Notes: generated from the sequence alone by a model not told the origin. DNA of 64,000 nt from Streptomyces sp. 1222.5 (GCF_900105245.1 NZ_FNSZ01000001.1:2852001-2916000), one strand, 5' to 3'; shown: positions 1-8,730, numbered from the stretch's first letter. Program-made: numbers and translations.

Positions 1-183
1 GAGGTCGGCGTCGGTGAGCGTCTCACCGGTGGCGTGGTACCGCTTGGCGCCGAAGTCGTACTCCTTGGTCTCCAGCTTCACATCCTGCGGCAGGACGGCG
101 GAGAGGACCTTCAGACCCTCGGCCACGACCTCCTGGCCGATGCCGTCACCGGGGATCACTGCGAGATTGATGCTGCGAGACAT
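1..183 (-). CDS. leuB: 3-isopropylmalate dehydrogenase, N-terminal part
   Basis: Only the first 61 codons are inside the window; the gene runs off its left edge. The start reads [16 protein letters not shown], followed by a GxEV-like turn and [15 protein letters not shown], which is the typical N-terminus of actinobacterial LeuB. The family oxidatively decarboxylates 3-isopropylmalate to 2-oxoisocaproate in leucine synthesis, in the cytoplasm and with NAD. Its presence fits the ilvBNC and serA genes further right. It is divergent from the phosphoesterase gene, with about 140 bp between the two starts. The call rests on the N-terminus alone, since the metal and substrate residues lie outside. 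Confidence 0.9.
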   Translation of the reverse strand, partial: MSRSINLAVIPGDGIGQEVVAEGLKVLSAVLPQDVKLETKEYDFGAKRYHATGETLTDADL

Positions 184-324
184 GCGGGCACCCTACTCCT
201 CGTCCCAGGGGATGACACGCCTTGTCCGCCATGCGGACAGGCGCCGTGTCCCGGTGTCGGCCGGTCGACTGCTGTTCACCCCCGCGTGGGACGGGTGTCG
301 CGAGCCGGTGGAAGGTTCACCCGC

Positions 325-1878
325 ATGGAGACCCCCGACGTCGGCATCCCGCACCGCCTCGCCGAGCGGATGAGCATGGCCGAGCAGTACGAGTACCTGC
401 GCGCCCGCGTGGTGGGCCGCCGCACGCTGGTGACGGCCGGGGCGGTGGCGGGCGGCCTGCTGACCGGCTGCTCCTCCCCGACCGCCGCCGACGCCAGGCC
501 CGCCGCGGCGACCTCGCGGGCACCCGGCTCGGCGGTCGTGCCGTTCGGCCGTCATCTGGCCTTCGGCGCCGACCCGCGGACGCGGATGCGGATCTCCTGG
601 CAGGTGCCGTCCGCGGTACGGCGGCCGTACGTGCGGGTCGGGCTCCGGCCCGACGACCTGGGCCGGCGGATCGATGCCGAGGTGCGCGCGCTGCACACAC
701 CCGGGGTGCCGGGGGTGCGGCTCGCCCTGGAGCAGTACTACGTGCACGCGGCCCTGGACGGACTCACGCCCGGCACGACGTACTACTACGGGGTCGGCCA
801 CGACGGCTGGGACCCCGCGGCGCCCGGCCACCGCGCGGCCCTGGCCTCCTTCCGCACGGCGCCCGCGAGCCCGGAGCGGTTCGTGTTCACGGCCTTCGGC
901 GACCAGGGGGTGGGCCGGGCCGCGGACGCCAACGACGACCTGGTGCTGCGCCAGAAGCCCGCGTTCCACCTGCACGCCGGCGACATCTGCTACGCGAACG
1001 TCAACGGGAGCGGCCGGCAGCAGGACGGGTACGACCCGGGCTTCTGGGACCTCTTCCTGAAGCAGAACGAGCCCGTCGCCAGATCCGTGCCGTGGATGGT
1101 GACGACCGGCAACCACGACATGGAGGCCTGGTACTCGCCCGACGGCTACGGCGGCCAGCTGGCCCGCTTCTCCCTGCCGGACAACGGCTTCGACCCGCAC
1201 GGCACGCCCGGCGCGTACAGCTTCCGGTACGGGAACGTCGGCTTCGTGGCCCTGGACGCCAACGACGTGTCGTACGAGATCCCCGCCAACCTCGGGCACA
1301 GCGGCGGCCGGCAGACGGCCTGGCTGGACCGGACGCTGGGCGGGCTGCGCGCCGCCGACGGCGTCGACTTCGTGGTCGTCTTCTTCCACCACTGCGCCTA
1401 CTCGACCTCGCAGCACGCCTCCGACGGCGGGGTGCGCGCGCAGTGGCTGCCGCTGTTCGAGAGGCACCGGGTGGACCTCGTGATCAACGGACACAACCAC
1501 GTGTACGAGCGCACCGACGCGATCAGGGGCGGGAAGGTCGGCCGGACGGTGCCGGCCGGCGGCTCCACCGACCCGGCCCGCGACGGCATCGTGTACGTCA
1601 CCGCGGGCGGCGGCGGCCGGGACCTGTACGCCTTCCCGTCCGGCGTCGAGGACAGCTACGAGGGGCACGTCACCCGGCACGAGGCGGTCGAGACCTTCCA
1701 CTGGGCGAAGGGCAGAGGCCGCGCGGCGGAGACGGTGGAGTGGTCGCGGGTCAGGTACACCGGCTTCTCGCTCCTCGCGGTGGAGGCCCGGGCGGGCACC
1801 TCGCCGCGGCTCGCCGTGTCGGCGCTGGCGCAGGACGGCCGGCGGATCGACCACTTCGAGGTGCGGCACGGCGGATGA
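325..1878 (+). CDS. Tat-exported purple acid phosphatase-like metallophosphoesterase lipoprotein
   Basis: A 517-residue protein. The ATG at 325 was chosen because GGAAGG lies about 9 bases upstream; the open frame extends further left, but only as antisense to leuB. Residues about 25-55 carry a twin-arginine (GRRTLV), a hydrophobic stretch and a lipobox (LLTGC), so it is probably a Tat-exported lipoprotein. A purple-acid-phosphatase-type N-terminal beta domain comes next. The metallophosphoesterase metal motifs are in order: GDQG (about residue 192), HAGDICYAN (about 216), GNHD (about 262), FFHH (about 353) and GHNH (about 388). The family hydrolyses phosphate esters outside the cell; the substrate cannot be read from the sequence. 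Confidence 0.88.
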   Translation: METPDVGIPHRLAERMSMAEQYEYLRARVVGRRTLVTAGAVAGGLLTGCSSPTAADARPAAATSRAPGSAVVPFGRHLAFGADPRTRMRISWQVPSAVRRPYVRVGLRPDDLGRRIDAEVRALHTPGVPGVRLALEQYYVHAALDGLTPGTTYYYGVGHDGWDPAAPGHRAALASFRTAPASPERFVFTAFGDQGVGRAADANDDLVLRQKPAFHLHAGDICYANVNGSGRQQDGYDPGFWDLFLKQNEPVARSVPWMVTTGNHDMEAWYSPDGYGGQLARFSLPDNGFDPHGTPGAYSFRYGNVGFVALDANDVSYEIPANLGHSGGRQTAWLDRTLGGLRAADGVDFVVVFFHHCAYSTSQHASDGGVRAQWLPLFERHRVDLVINGHNHVYERTDAIRGGKVGRTVPAGGSTDPARDGIVYVTAGGGGRDLYAFPSGVEDSYEGHVTRHEAVETFHWAKGRGRAAETVEWSRVRYTGFSLLAVEARAGTSPRLAVSALAQDGRRIDHFEVRHGG

Positions 1879-1885
1879 GGGCCGC

Positions 1886-1908
1886 GCCGCACCTCGAACC
1901 GGTGCGGC
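1886..1908 (+). terminator. Stem-loop after the phosphoesterase gene
   Basis: GCCGCACC and GGTGCGGC form an 8-bp perfect stem around a 7-base loop, starting 8 bases past the stop codon. There is no U-tract, as is common in Streptomyces. It lies between two convergent genes, so it probably ends transcription of the phosphoesterase. Confidence 0.5.
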
Positions 1909-1966
1909 TCCCGGGATCGGTGCGCCGGCGGGCGCTGCGCGGCAGCGTGGCTCGCGGGCCCGGTGC

Positions 1967-2098
1967 TCAGTGGCCGGTCTCGCCGCCGTTGTCGCGGCGG
2001 TCGAGGGCGCGCTGGAGCGCGGCGGCGGCGTTCTTGCGGTCGGAGTCGCTCGCGTGGGACACGTGGCGGACTCGGCGGCAGACGGTCGTCTCGGCCAT
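1967..2098 (-). CDS. Small conserved Streptomyces protein (43 aa), unknown function
   Basis: A 43-residue basic and charged protein beginning MAETTVCRRVRHVSHASDSD and ending in a DRRDNGGETGH tail. The ATG at 2098 was preferred to the longer frame because AAGGAG lies 9 bases upstream and the upstream residues are proline-rich noise. I recall similar short proteins in other Streptomyces but know no function. There is no membrane segment or signal peptide; the middle (DRKNAAAALQRAL) could form a helix. It stands alone, convergent with the phosphoesterase. Confidence 0.68.
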   Translation of the reverse strand: MAETTVCRRVRHVSHASDSDRKNAAAALQRALDRRDNGGETGH

Positions 2099-2395
2099 GG
2101 AAATCGACTCCTTCGGCAAACGTGGAGTACGGCAAGGGGGGTTACGAGACGCCGGAGGGGGCGGGGAGCACCGGCCGCAGGGGTTGCCTGCACGGGGCCA
2201 CGGCTCACGACCGCCATTCGCTGGATCGAGCGAGACGTTCGGCTCCTTCCAAGCTAAGGGAGCGGGCCGGGTCTGTCTGCACAATTACTCGGACTTCCTA
2301 CTATCTGAGACGGCGAACTCCCTCACGCCGCTCTGAAGTGCGTGTTCGTGCGTTCGAGGGAGGACCGGCCGGGGGACGGCGGGGTTCGCGGTCGG

Positions 2396-2935
2396 TCAGG
2401 CGACGTCGCCGTCGCGCCAGTCGAGGACCAGTTCGCCGGCAGGGTCGAGGGGCCCGGCGAGCGCGGGCCGCACGTACAGGCCGCCCTCCTCCTCCGGCAG
2501 GCGCACGATCCCGTCCGGGGACAGGGCGTGGACGCGGCCGGCCCACGGCTGCCAGCCGCGCGCGGTGTACAGCGGGGCGCCCTCGTCGCTCGCGGACAGC
2601 GCGCCGAGGTCGTAGGCCCGGGCGATCACCCGCTCCAGCTCGGCCGTCACCCGCCCGCCGAGCCCGGTCCGCCGCACATCGGCCCGTACGGCGACGGCCT
2701 CCACGTACCCGGTGCGCAGCCAGCGCCCCCGGTGCCGCACACGGCGCTGCACGACGGAGCCGTGCGCGGCGAGTCCGCCGCCGTCGTACAGCAGCACGTG
2801 CATCCCGCCGAGCCCGTGGTCGAAGTCCTCGTCGGAGAGGTCACCGTCGAACGCCTCGTCCAACAGGGCGCGCACGGCGCGCAGTTCACGGGGCTCCAGG
2901 TCGGCGGTGTGCGCGAGACGGAGGTCGGTCGGCAT
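2396..2935 (-). CDS. Aminoglycoside 2'-N-acetyltransferase-like (AAC(2')-I family) GNAT protein
   Basis: A 179-residue GNAT-fold protein. Several stretches match what I recall of mycobacterial AAC(2')-Ic: HTADL near the N-terminus, GGMH (about residue 44), YVEAVAVRAD (about 77), LGALSAS, LYTARGWQPWAG and a closing DWRDGDVA. AAC(2') enzymes acetylate the 2'-amino group of aminoglycosides with acetyl-CoA; in mycobacteria the gene is chromosomal and its native role is debated. The length fits the family (about 180). No antibiotic cluster is nearby, so a housekeeping acetyltransferase is as likely as resistance. It is divergent from the hydrolase at 3007 across a 71-bp shared promoter region. The -10-like CATACT at 2944-2949 (minus strand) suggests a leaderless or very short 5' end. 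Confidence 0.78.
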   Translation of the reverse strand: MPTDLRLAHTADLEPRELRAVRALLDEAFDGDLSDEDFDHGLGGMHVLLYDGGGLAAHGSVVQRRVRHRGRWLRTGYVEAVAVRADVRRTGLGGRVTAELERVIARAYDLGALSASDEGAPLYTARGWQPWAGRVHALSPDGIVRLPEEEGGLYVRPALAGPLDPAGELVLDWRDGDVA

Positions 2936-2952
2936 GCGCCCCAGTATGGCAC

Positions 2953-2982
2953 CTAACCCTTAAAACTCTCTTGACTGGTTAG
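2953..2982. promoter_or_regulatory. Inverted repeat CTAACC-N18-GGTTAG in divergent promoter
   Basis: CTAACC (2953-2958) and GGTTAG (2977-2982) are exact inverted repeats that flank or overlap a -35-like TTGACT (2971-2976). An 18-bp spacer leads to a TGGACT -10-like hexamer (2995-3000), about 7 bases before the ATG at 3007. That spacing predicts a leaderless hydrolase mRNA, and no ribosome site is visible. The repeat is a plausible repressor site; the regulator is not encoded next to it. Confidence 0.45.
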
Positions 2983-3006
2983 TGGCCGGCGTGCTGGACT
3001 GCCTCC

Positions 3007-3876
3007 ATGGCTACGCACCGGATCCACCACCGCACCGTCACCGTCCGCGGCCTCGACGTGTACTACCGCGAGGCCGGACCCGCCGACGCCCCCGTCCTGC
3101 TCCTCCTGCACGGCTTCCCGAGCAGCTCCCACATGTTCCGCGACCTGATCCCACTGCTGGCCGACCGGTACCGGGTGATCGCCCCGGACCACATCGGCTT
3201 CGGCCGCTCGGCGACGCCGGACCCCGCCGAGTTCCGCTACACCTTCGACGAACTGGCCTGGATCACCGAGGAGTTCACCGACCTGCTGGGGCTGGAGCGC
3301 TACGCCCTCTACATCCAGGACTACGGTGCCCCCATCGGCCTGCGGCTCGCCCTCGCCCGCCCCGAGCGGGTCACCGCGATCGTCACGCAGAACGGCAACG
3401 CCTACGAGGAGGGGCTCGGCGCCGAGGCCTGGGCGCCGGTGCTGGCGCTGATCGAGAAGCGGACGCCGCAGACCGAGGCGCCGGTGCGGGAGATCTACTC
3501 CCCCGACGGCATCAAGTGGCAGTACCTGCACGGGGTCCCGGACCCGACCCTGGTCAGCCCGGACGCCTACGAGCACGACACCGCCCGGATCGCGCGCCCC
3601 GGCCAGGCGGAGATCCAGCTCGACCTGATCTCCGACTACGGCTCCAACTTCGCGCTGTACCCGGCCTTCCACGCCTACTTCCGCGAGAGCCGGGTCCCGC
3701 TGCTCGCGGTGTGGGGCGCGCACGACGAGATCTTCGTGCCCGAGGGGGCACTCGCCTTCCGCCGGGACCTGCCCGAGGCGGAGATCCATCTCCTGCCGGC
3801 CGGCCACTTCGCGCTGGAGACGCACGCGGACCGGATCGCCGGGCTGGTCCGGGACTTTCTCGGCCGGGCCCTTTGA
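3007..3876 (+). CDS. Alpha/beta hydrolase (haloalkane dehalogenase / epoxide hydrolase type)
   Basis: A 289-residue cytoplasmic alpha/beta hydrolase. The oxyanion segment is HGFPSSSHMF (about residue 36). The nucleophile elbow QDYGAPIGLR (about 107) has Asp rather than Ser, which points to the haloalkane dehalogenase/epoxide hydrolase branch and not to an esterase. An acidic segment (GAHDEIFVPEG) and the catalytic His in AGHFALETH are near the C-terminus. The substrate is unknown. There is no Shine-Dalgarno before the ATG; the promoter spacing suggests a leaderless transcript. It is divergent from the AAC(2')-like gene and followed by a strong hairpin shared with pruA. Confidence 0.85.
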   Translation: MATHRIHHRTVTVRGLDVYYREAGPADAPVLLLLHGFPSSSHMFRDLIPLLADRYRVIAPDHIGFGRSATPDPAEFRYTFDELAWITEEFTDLLGLERYALYIQDYGAPIGLRLALARPERVTAIVTQNGNAYEEGLGAEAWAPVLALIEKRTPQTEAPVREIYSPDGIKWQYLHGVPDPTLVSPDAYEHDTARIARPGQAEIQLDLISDYGSNFALYPAFHAYFRESRVPLLAVWGAHDEIFVPEGALAFRRDLPEAEIHLLPAGHFALETHADRIAGLVRDFLGRAL

Positions 3877-3909
3877 CCCGGCGGCGGGACGCCCTGCGGA
3901 CATGGCAAC

Positions 3910-3946
3910 GGGCCGGGAAGCCTGCTCGTGGCAGGCCTCCCGGCCC
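3910..3946. terminator. Bidirectional hairpin between hydrolase and pruA
   Basis: GGGCCGGGA-A-GCCTGC pairs with GCAGGC-C-TCCCGGCCC around a 5-base TCGTG loop; the only defect is one A/C mismatch. It lies between the convergent hydrolase and pruA genes and can serve both strands. Confidence 0.75.
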
Positions 3947-3962
3947 GGGTTCGCGGGGCGGG

Positions 3963-5594
3963 TCAGCCCATGTGCGGGTACCCGTAGTCGGTCGGTGCGA
4001 CCAGGGTCTCCTTGATGGCGCGGGTCAGGGTCCAGCGCATCAGGTTCTGCGGGGCGCCGGCCTTGTCGTTGGTGCCGGAGGCCCGGCCGCCGCCGAAGGG
4101 CTGCTGGCCGACGACGGCACCGGTCGACTTGTCGTTGATGTAGAAGTTGCCCGCGGCGTAGCGGAGCTTCTCCATCGTGTACGCGGCGGCCGCGCGGTCG
4201 TTGGAAATGACCGAACCGGTGAGCGCGTAGTCAGAGACCGACTCCATCTGGGTCAGCATCTCGTCGTACTGGTCGTCCTCGTAGACGTACACGGCGAGGA
4301 ACGGGCCGAAGTACTCGGTGGTGAAGACCTCGTTCTCCGCGTCGGTGCACTCGACGACGGTCGGGCGGACGAAGTAGCCGACCGAGTCGTCGTAGGTGCC
4401 GCCGGCCACGATCGTGCAGGTCGGGTCCTGCTTGGCGCGGTCGATCGCGGCCTTGTTCTTGGCGAACGAACGGTCGTCGATCACGGCGCCGAGGAAGTTC
4501 GACAGGTCGGTGACGTCACCCATGGTGAGGTAGTCGACCTCGGCCGCGAACTCCTCCTTGAAGCCCGAGTTCCAGATGGAGGCCGGGATGTAGGCGCGGG
4601 AGGTGGCCGAGCACTTCTGGCCCTGGTACTCGAAGGCACCGCGGGTCAGGGCGGTCTTCAGCACGGCGCGGTCGGCGCTCGGGTGGGCGACCAGGAAGTC
4701 CTTGCCGCCGGTCTCGCCGACCAGACGCGGGTAGGAGCGGTACTTCTCGATGTTGTTGCCGACCGTCTTCCACAGGTACTGGAAGGTCTTGGTCGAGCCG
4801 GTGAAGTGGATGCCCGCGAGGTCGCGGTGCTCGAGTGCGACCTTGGAGACGTCGATGCCGTCGCCGGTGACGAGGTTGATGACGCCCTTGGGCAGGCCCG
4901 CCTCCTCCAGCAGCTGCATGAGCAGGACGGCCGCGTGGGTCTGCGTCGGGGACGGCTTCCACACCACGACGTTGCCCATGAGCGCCGGGGCGGTGGGCAG
5001 GTTGGCCGCGATCGCCGAGAAGTTGAACGGCGTGATCGCGTAGACGAAGCCCTCCAGCGGGCGGTGGTCCATGCGGTTCCACACGCCCGGGGAGTTCGCC
5101 GGGGGCTGCTCGGCCAGGATCTGACGGGCGTAGTGGACGTTGAAGCGCCAGAAGTCGACCAGCTCACAGGGGCTGTCGATCTCCGCCTGCTGGGCCGTCT
5201 TGGACTGGCCGAGCATGGTGGAGGCGGCGATGGTCTCGCGCCACGGGCCGGACAGCAGCTCGGCGGCGCGCAGGATGATCGCCGCGCGGTCGTCGAAGGA
5301 CATGGCACGCCAGGCCGGGGCGGCGGCGAGGGCCGCGTCGACGGCGTCCTGCGCGTCCTGCTGGGTGGCGTTGCGCAGGGTGCCGAGGACGGCCTTGTGG
5401 TTGTGCGGCTGGACCACCTGGAACGGCTCGCCGCCGCCCATGCGCTTCTCGCCGCCGATGGTCATCGGCAGATCGATCGGGTTCTCGGCCAGCTCCTTGA
5501 GCTTGGCCTCCAGGCGGGAGCGCTCGGGCGAACCGGGGGCGTAGCCGTGCACCGGCTCGTTGACGGGGGCGGGGACCTGGGTCACAGCGTCCAT
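3963..5594 (-). CDS. pruA: L-glutamate gamma-semialdehyde (1-pyrroline-5-carboxylate) dehydrogenase
   Basis: A 543-residue aldehyde dehydrogenase that oxidises glutamate semialdehyde to glutamate with NAD, the second step of proline breakdown. The catalytic Cys is in YQGQKCSATSR, the general-base Glu region is LVGETGGKDF, and the nucleotide-binding segment is FTGSTKTF. The closing PFGGGRASGTNDKAG stretch is typical of the single-function PruA form. It follows putA by 39 bp on the same strand, so both steps are probably co-transcribed. The length is normal for the group 1 P5C dehydrogenases. Confidence 0.96.
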   Translation of the reverse strand: MDAVTQVPAPVNEPVHGYAPGSPERSRLEAKLKELAENPIDLPMTIGGEKRMGGGEPFQVVQPHNHKAVLGTLRNATQQDAQDAVDAALAAAPAWRAMSFDDRAAIILRAAELLSGPWRETIAASTMLGQSKTAQQAEIDSPCELVDFWRFNVHYARQILAEQPPANSPGVWNRMDHRPLEGFVYAITPFNFSAIAANLPTAPALMGNVVVWKPSPTQTHAAVLLMQLLEEAGLPKGVINLVTGDGIDVSKVALEHRDLAGIHFTGSTKTFQYLWKTVGNNIEKYRSYPRLVGETGGKDFLVAHPSADRAVLKTALTRGAFEYQGQKCSATSRAYIPASIWNSGFKEEFAAEVDYLTMGDVTDLSNFLGAVIDDRSFAKNKAAIDRAKQDPTCTIVAGGTYDDSVGYFVRPTVVECTDAENEVFTTEYFGPFLAVYVYEDDQYDEMLTQMESVSDYALTGSVISNDRAAAAYTMEKLRYAAGNFYINDKSTGAVVGQQPFGGGRASGTNDKAGAPQNLMRWTLTRAIKETLVAPTDYGYPHMG

Positions 5595-5633
5595 GAGATC
5601 CTTGACTCCTTGTACGTGAGCGGGTGTTCGGGC

Positions 5634-6560
5634 TCAGCCCTTGCTGACCATCGACCGGAGGAAGAAGCGCAGGTTCGCCGGCTTCTCCGCGAGACGGCGC
5701 ATGAAATAGCCGTACCAGTCGGTGCCGTATGCGGTGTAGACGCGCATGCGGTGGCCCTCGGCGGCCAGCCGCAGGTGCTCGTCACTGCGGATGCCGTACA
5801 GCATCTGGAACTCGTACTCGTCGAGCTTACGGCCGGCCTGGTGGGCCAGCTCCTGTCCGATGGCGATCAGGCGCGGGTCGTGGGACCCGATCATCGGGTA
5901 GCCCTCGCCCTCCATCAGCGTCCTCAGGACGCGCACGTAGGCCTTGTCGATCTCGTGCTTCTGCTGGTAGGCGACCTCGGCGGGCTCCTTGTAGGCGCCC
6001 TTCACCAGGCGCACACGGCTGCCGGCCTCCGCCAGGCGGCGGGCGTCGGCCTCGGTGCGGAAGAGGTAGGCCTGGATGACGCAGCCGGTCTGCGGGAACT
6101 CCTTCCGCAGCTCCTCGTGGATGGCGAACATCGAGTCCAGGGTGGTGTGGTCCTCGGCGTCGAGCGTGACGGTGGTGCCGATGGCGGCGGCGGCCTCGAC
6201 GACCGGGCGGACGTTGGCGAGGGCCAGCTCGTGGCCGCCGTCCAGCGCCTGGCCGAACATCGACAGCTTCACGGACATCTCGACCCGCTCGCCCAGGCCC
6301 AGCTGCTTGAGGTGGTCGATCAGCGCCAGGTAGGCGTCACGGGCGGCGGCGGCCTGCTCGGGGGTGGTGATGTCCTCGCCGACGACGTCCATCGTCAGCT
6401 CGAGGCCCTTGTCCGTCAGCTCCGCGATGATCGGGACGATGTCGTCCACGGTCTCACCCGGGATGAAGCGGTCGACGACCTGCTTGGTGACCGGGGCCGC
6501 CGAGATCAGGCGTCGCATCCGGTCGCTGCGCGACGCGGCGAGAATCACGGGACCCAGCAC
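5634..6560 (-). CDS. putA: Proline dehydrogenase
   Basis: A 308-residue monofunctional proline dehydrogenase, the FAD enzyme that turns proline into 1-pyrroline-5-carboxylate. The GTG at 6560 was chosen because GGAGGTG lies just upstream and the protein then begins VLGPVILAASRSDRMRRLIS, the usual start; the longer frame adds unrelated residues. Core features are VEMSVKLSMFGQ, the DAEDHTTLDS strand, the LVKGAYKEP segment and the substrate-side EFQMLYGIR motif with its downstream Arg-rich helix. It heads a putA-pruA operon and is divergent from a PucR-type regulator, the likely controller. Confidence 0.93.
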   Translation of the reverse strand: MLGPVILAASRSDRMRRLISAAPVTKQVVDRFIPGETVDDIVPIIAELTDKGLELTMDVVGEDITTPEQAAAARDAYLALIDHLKQLGLGERVEMSVKLSMFGQALDGGHELALANVRPVVEAAAAIGTTVTLDAEDHTTLDSMFAIHEELRKEFPQTGCVIQAYLFRTEADARRLAEAGSRVRLVKGAYKEPAEVAYQQKHEIDKAYVRVLRTLMEGEGYPMIGSHDPRLIAIGQELAHQAGRKLDEYEFQMLYGIRSDEHLRLAAEGHRMRVYTAYGTDWYGYFMRRLAEKPANLRFFLRSMVSKG

Positions 6561-6742
6561 GGGGCACCTCCACAGACAAGCACCGAAACGGCCGCCACCC
6601 GACGTTTCGGGTACGGCACGGAGAACCACCGTGAAACCTAGGGATTCCCTCGATCGTCAGCCATCGACAGCTGTCACGCATCCGCGCACGGGATCTCAGA
6701 CAGATGTATGAAGACGGCCGGGGAATGGGGGAGAATGCCCGG

Positions 6743-7996
6743 GTGAGCGCCGATTACAAGGGTGACTACCAGGAGCTCGTCGACGAGATCTCGGAGCTGT
6801 TGGGCGTGCCGGCGACCCTGGAGAACCGCGACTTCGAGCTGATCGCCTTCGGTGCCTACGACAGCGAGGACGAGCTGGACCCCGCCGCGCTGGACCCGGT
6901 GCGCACCCGTTCGATCCTGACCCGGCGCTCGACGGCGACCGTGCGCTCCTGGTTCGAGGGCTTCGGCATCACCCGCGCCACCGGGCCGGTGCGGATCCCG
7001 CCCGGCCCGCAGGCCGGGGTGTACCGCGGCCGGATCTGCCTGCCGGTACGCCATCGGGGTGTCGTCCTCGGCTACGTCTGGCTGCTGGAGGCCGATCCGG
7101 GGCCGACCGACGCCCAACTGGCCGCGGCCATGCAGGTGGCGGGCCGGATCGGTGCGCTGCTCGCGGACGAGGCGCAGGCCGGGGCCGGGCTGAGTCGGGA
7201 GCTGCGGGCAGTGCTCACCGCGGAGCGGGGCTGGCAGCGGGACATGGCGGTGGCCGAACTGCGCACCGCTCTCGGCCCGCGCGCGGACGGCCCGCACACG
7301 CTGGTCTGTCTCGCCCCCTGGCCGTCCGCCGACCCGGACGACGCCCCCTCGCCGCGCACCGTCCCGCACGCCTCGGCCCTGTGCACACTGCCGTGGGGAG
7401 CGACGGGCCTGAGCCTCGCGGTGCTGGTGCGGCTGCGCTCCCCGGACGTGCCGACCCCCGCGCTGACGGCGGCCGCCCGGCTGCTGAAGGAGGCGGAGGG
7501 AGCGGGTGCGGCGAGAGCGTGGGGAACCGGGGCACGTACGGCCGCCGCCGTGGCCGCGCGCTCCGGCGGGCCCGGTGGTGCCGCGGGCTTCGCCGCCGGG
7601 GTCGGGGAGCCCCGGACCGGTCTCGCCGAGCTGGGCACGGTCTGGCAGGAGGCGCTGGCCGCCGCCCGCGCCGCGCTGGCCGAGCCGCGGTTCGGGCCGG
7701 TCGCGGAGTGGGCGCGCATCGGGCCGTACCGGCTGCTGACCGCGTTGCCCCCCGAGTCCGCGCACGACCCCGTGGTCGGCCCGCTGCTGACCCCCGCCCA
7801 CCGCGAGCTCGCCCGGACGGCCGAGGTCTTCCTCGACTGCGCGGGCCAGGCCGGCCGCGCGGCCGCCGAACTGGGCATCCACCGGCAGACTCTGTACTAC
7901 CGCCTCTCCCGGGTGGAGCAGCTGACGGGCCTCGACCTGGACGACGGCGAGGACCGGCTGCTGCTGCACATGGCGCTGAAGCGGGCGCGGCTGTAG
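6743..7996 (+). CDS. PucR/CdaR-family transcriptional regulator, probable proline-catabolism regulator
   Basis: A 417-residue protein. I chose the GTG at 6743 because GGGGGAG lies 9 bases upstream; ATG codons at 6725 and 6704 are in frame but have weaker sites. The N-terminal half (about residues 1-170) looks like a sensory region. The C-terminal 50 residues are the PucR helix-turn-helix, with [20 protein letters not shown] as the recognition part. It is divergent from putA with about 180 bp between the starts. Regulators of this family often control the adjacent catabolic genes, so proline-dependent control of putA-pruA is the natural inference, although no ligand residues can be pointed to. 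Confidence 0.82.
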   Translation: MSADYKGDYQELVDEISELLGVPATLENRDFELIAFGAYDSEDELDPAALDPVRTRSILTRRSTATVRSWFEGFGITRATGPVRIPPGPQAGVYRGRICLPVRHRGVVLGYVWLLEADPGPTDAQLAAAMQVAGRIGALLADEAQAGAGLSRELRAVLTAERGWQRDMAVAELRTALGPRADGPHTLVCLAPWPSADPDDAPSPRTVPHASALCTLPWGATGLSLAVLVRLRSPDVPTPALTAAARLLKEAEGAGAARAWGTGARTAAAVAARSGGPGGAAGFAAGVGEPRTGLAELGTVWQEALAAARAALAEPRFGPVAEWARIGPYRLLTALPPESAHDPVVGPLLTPAHRELARTAEVFLDCAGQAGRAAAELGIHRQTLYYRLSRVEQLTGLDLDDGEDRLLLHMALKRARL

Positions 7997-8054
7997 CCCG
8001 CGGGGCCCGGTCCCGGTTCGGCCCTTTGGCCGCGACCCGCCGGACCCGGCCGGT

Positions 8055-8633
8055 TCAGCCCTTCGTGGCCGACTCGATGATCAGGCGGAGGCCCTCGGTC
8101 AGGGCGTCCCCGTCGGGGGCGGTGCCGGGGTCGAACGTCCACTGGGCGATGAGCCCGGTCATGAGGGTCAGGTAGAACCGGCCGAGCGTGTCCGCGGTCT
8201 CGTCGGAGACCTCCTCCTCGGGGACGCCCATCAGCATCGCGACCAGCCCGCGCCCGCCCTCCCGCTGCGCGCGGGACAGGTGCTCGCGCACCTCCGGCAG
8301 GTCGATGGTCATGACTTCCATGCTCAGCCGCCACACCGAGCCGGGCTCCCGCATGGTGCCGACGATGTTCGTCCACACCCATCGGAAGCGCTCCAGCGAT
8401 CCGGGCGCGCCCTCGATCACGGAGGCGTCGTCGCCGTCGAAGGCGCCGGACATGTTCTCCACGAGTGCCACGTACGCCTGCGCGAGCAGCGCGTCCTTGG
8501 AGCCGTAGTGGTAGCCGATCGACGCCAGGTTGGTGCCCGACGCCTTCACGATGTCCCGCGCGGTGGTCCGCGCGAACCCCTTCTCCAGCAGGCAGCTCTT
8601 GGCGCCCTCGAGCAGATCTTCACGGTGTCCCAT
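8055..8633 (-). CDS. TetR-family transcriptional regulator
   Basis: A 192-residue protein. The HTH spans about residues 8-50 (KGFARTTARDIVKASGTNLASIGYHYGSKDALL in two overlapping helices), and a ligand-binding C-terminal domain follows. An in-frame GTG three codons upstream is an alternative start; the ATG was preferred because AGGGTG lies 6 bases before it. It is divergent from the MFS gene, with 97 bp between starts that hold 13-bp repeats. The usual logic is repression of the efflux gene until a substrate binds the regulator. Confidence 0.9.
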   Translation of the reverse strand: MGHREDLLEGAKSCLLEKGFARTTARDIVKASGTNLASIGYHYGSKDALLAQAYVALVENMSGAFDGDDASVIEGAPGSLERFRWVWTNIVGTMREPGSVWRLSMEVMTIDLPEVREHLSRAQREGGRGLVAMLMGVPEEEVSDETADTLGRFYLTLMTGLIAQWTFDPGTAPDGDALTEGLRLIIESATKG

Positions 8634-8660
8634 GCGTTTCACCCTACCCGCGATCCATAC

Positions 8661-8710
8661 AGACGTCCTAGACGCATGAATTATACAAGCGTTCTAGACA
8701 AGCGTTTAAG
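8661..8710. promoter_or_regulatory. Tandem 13-bp repeats in the TetR/MFS divergent promoter
   Basis: ACAAGCGTTCTAG (8685-8697) is followed directly by ACAAGCGTTTAAG (8698-8710), and a third, partial copy reads ACGTCCTAG at 8663-8671. The TAGACGC at 8670-8676 is a partial inverse of GCGTTCTA. Repeats of this spacing upstream of both genes are the likely operator of the TetR protein. Confidence 0.5.
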
Positions 8711-8730
8711 ACGCGCGTACATTCCCTGTC

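Noticed and set aside
2982..6641. A very long + strand open frame across pruA and putA (over 1200 codons)
   Set aside because: It is antisense to two well-recognised enzymes and is a by-product of GC-rich third positions; the translation has no family features. The same holds for long frames antisense to serA, ilvB, cdgC, the LuxR gene and ligA.
8019..8032. Small CGGCC-CTTT-GGCCG hairpin between the PucR gene and the TetR gene
   Set aside because: Only 5 bp of stem without a U-tract; too weak to call a terminator in this GC-rich DNA.
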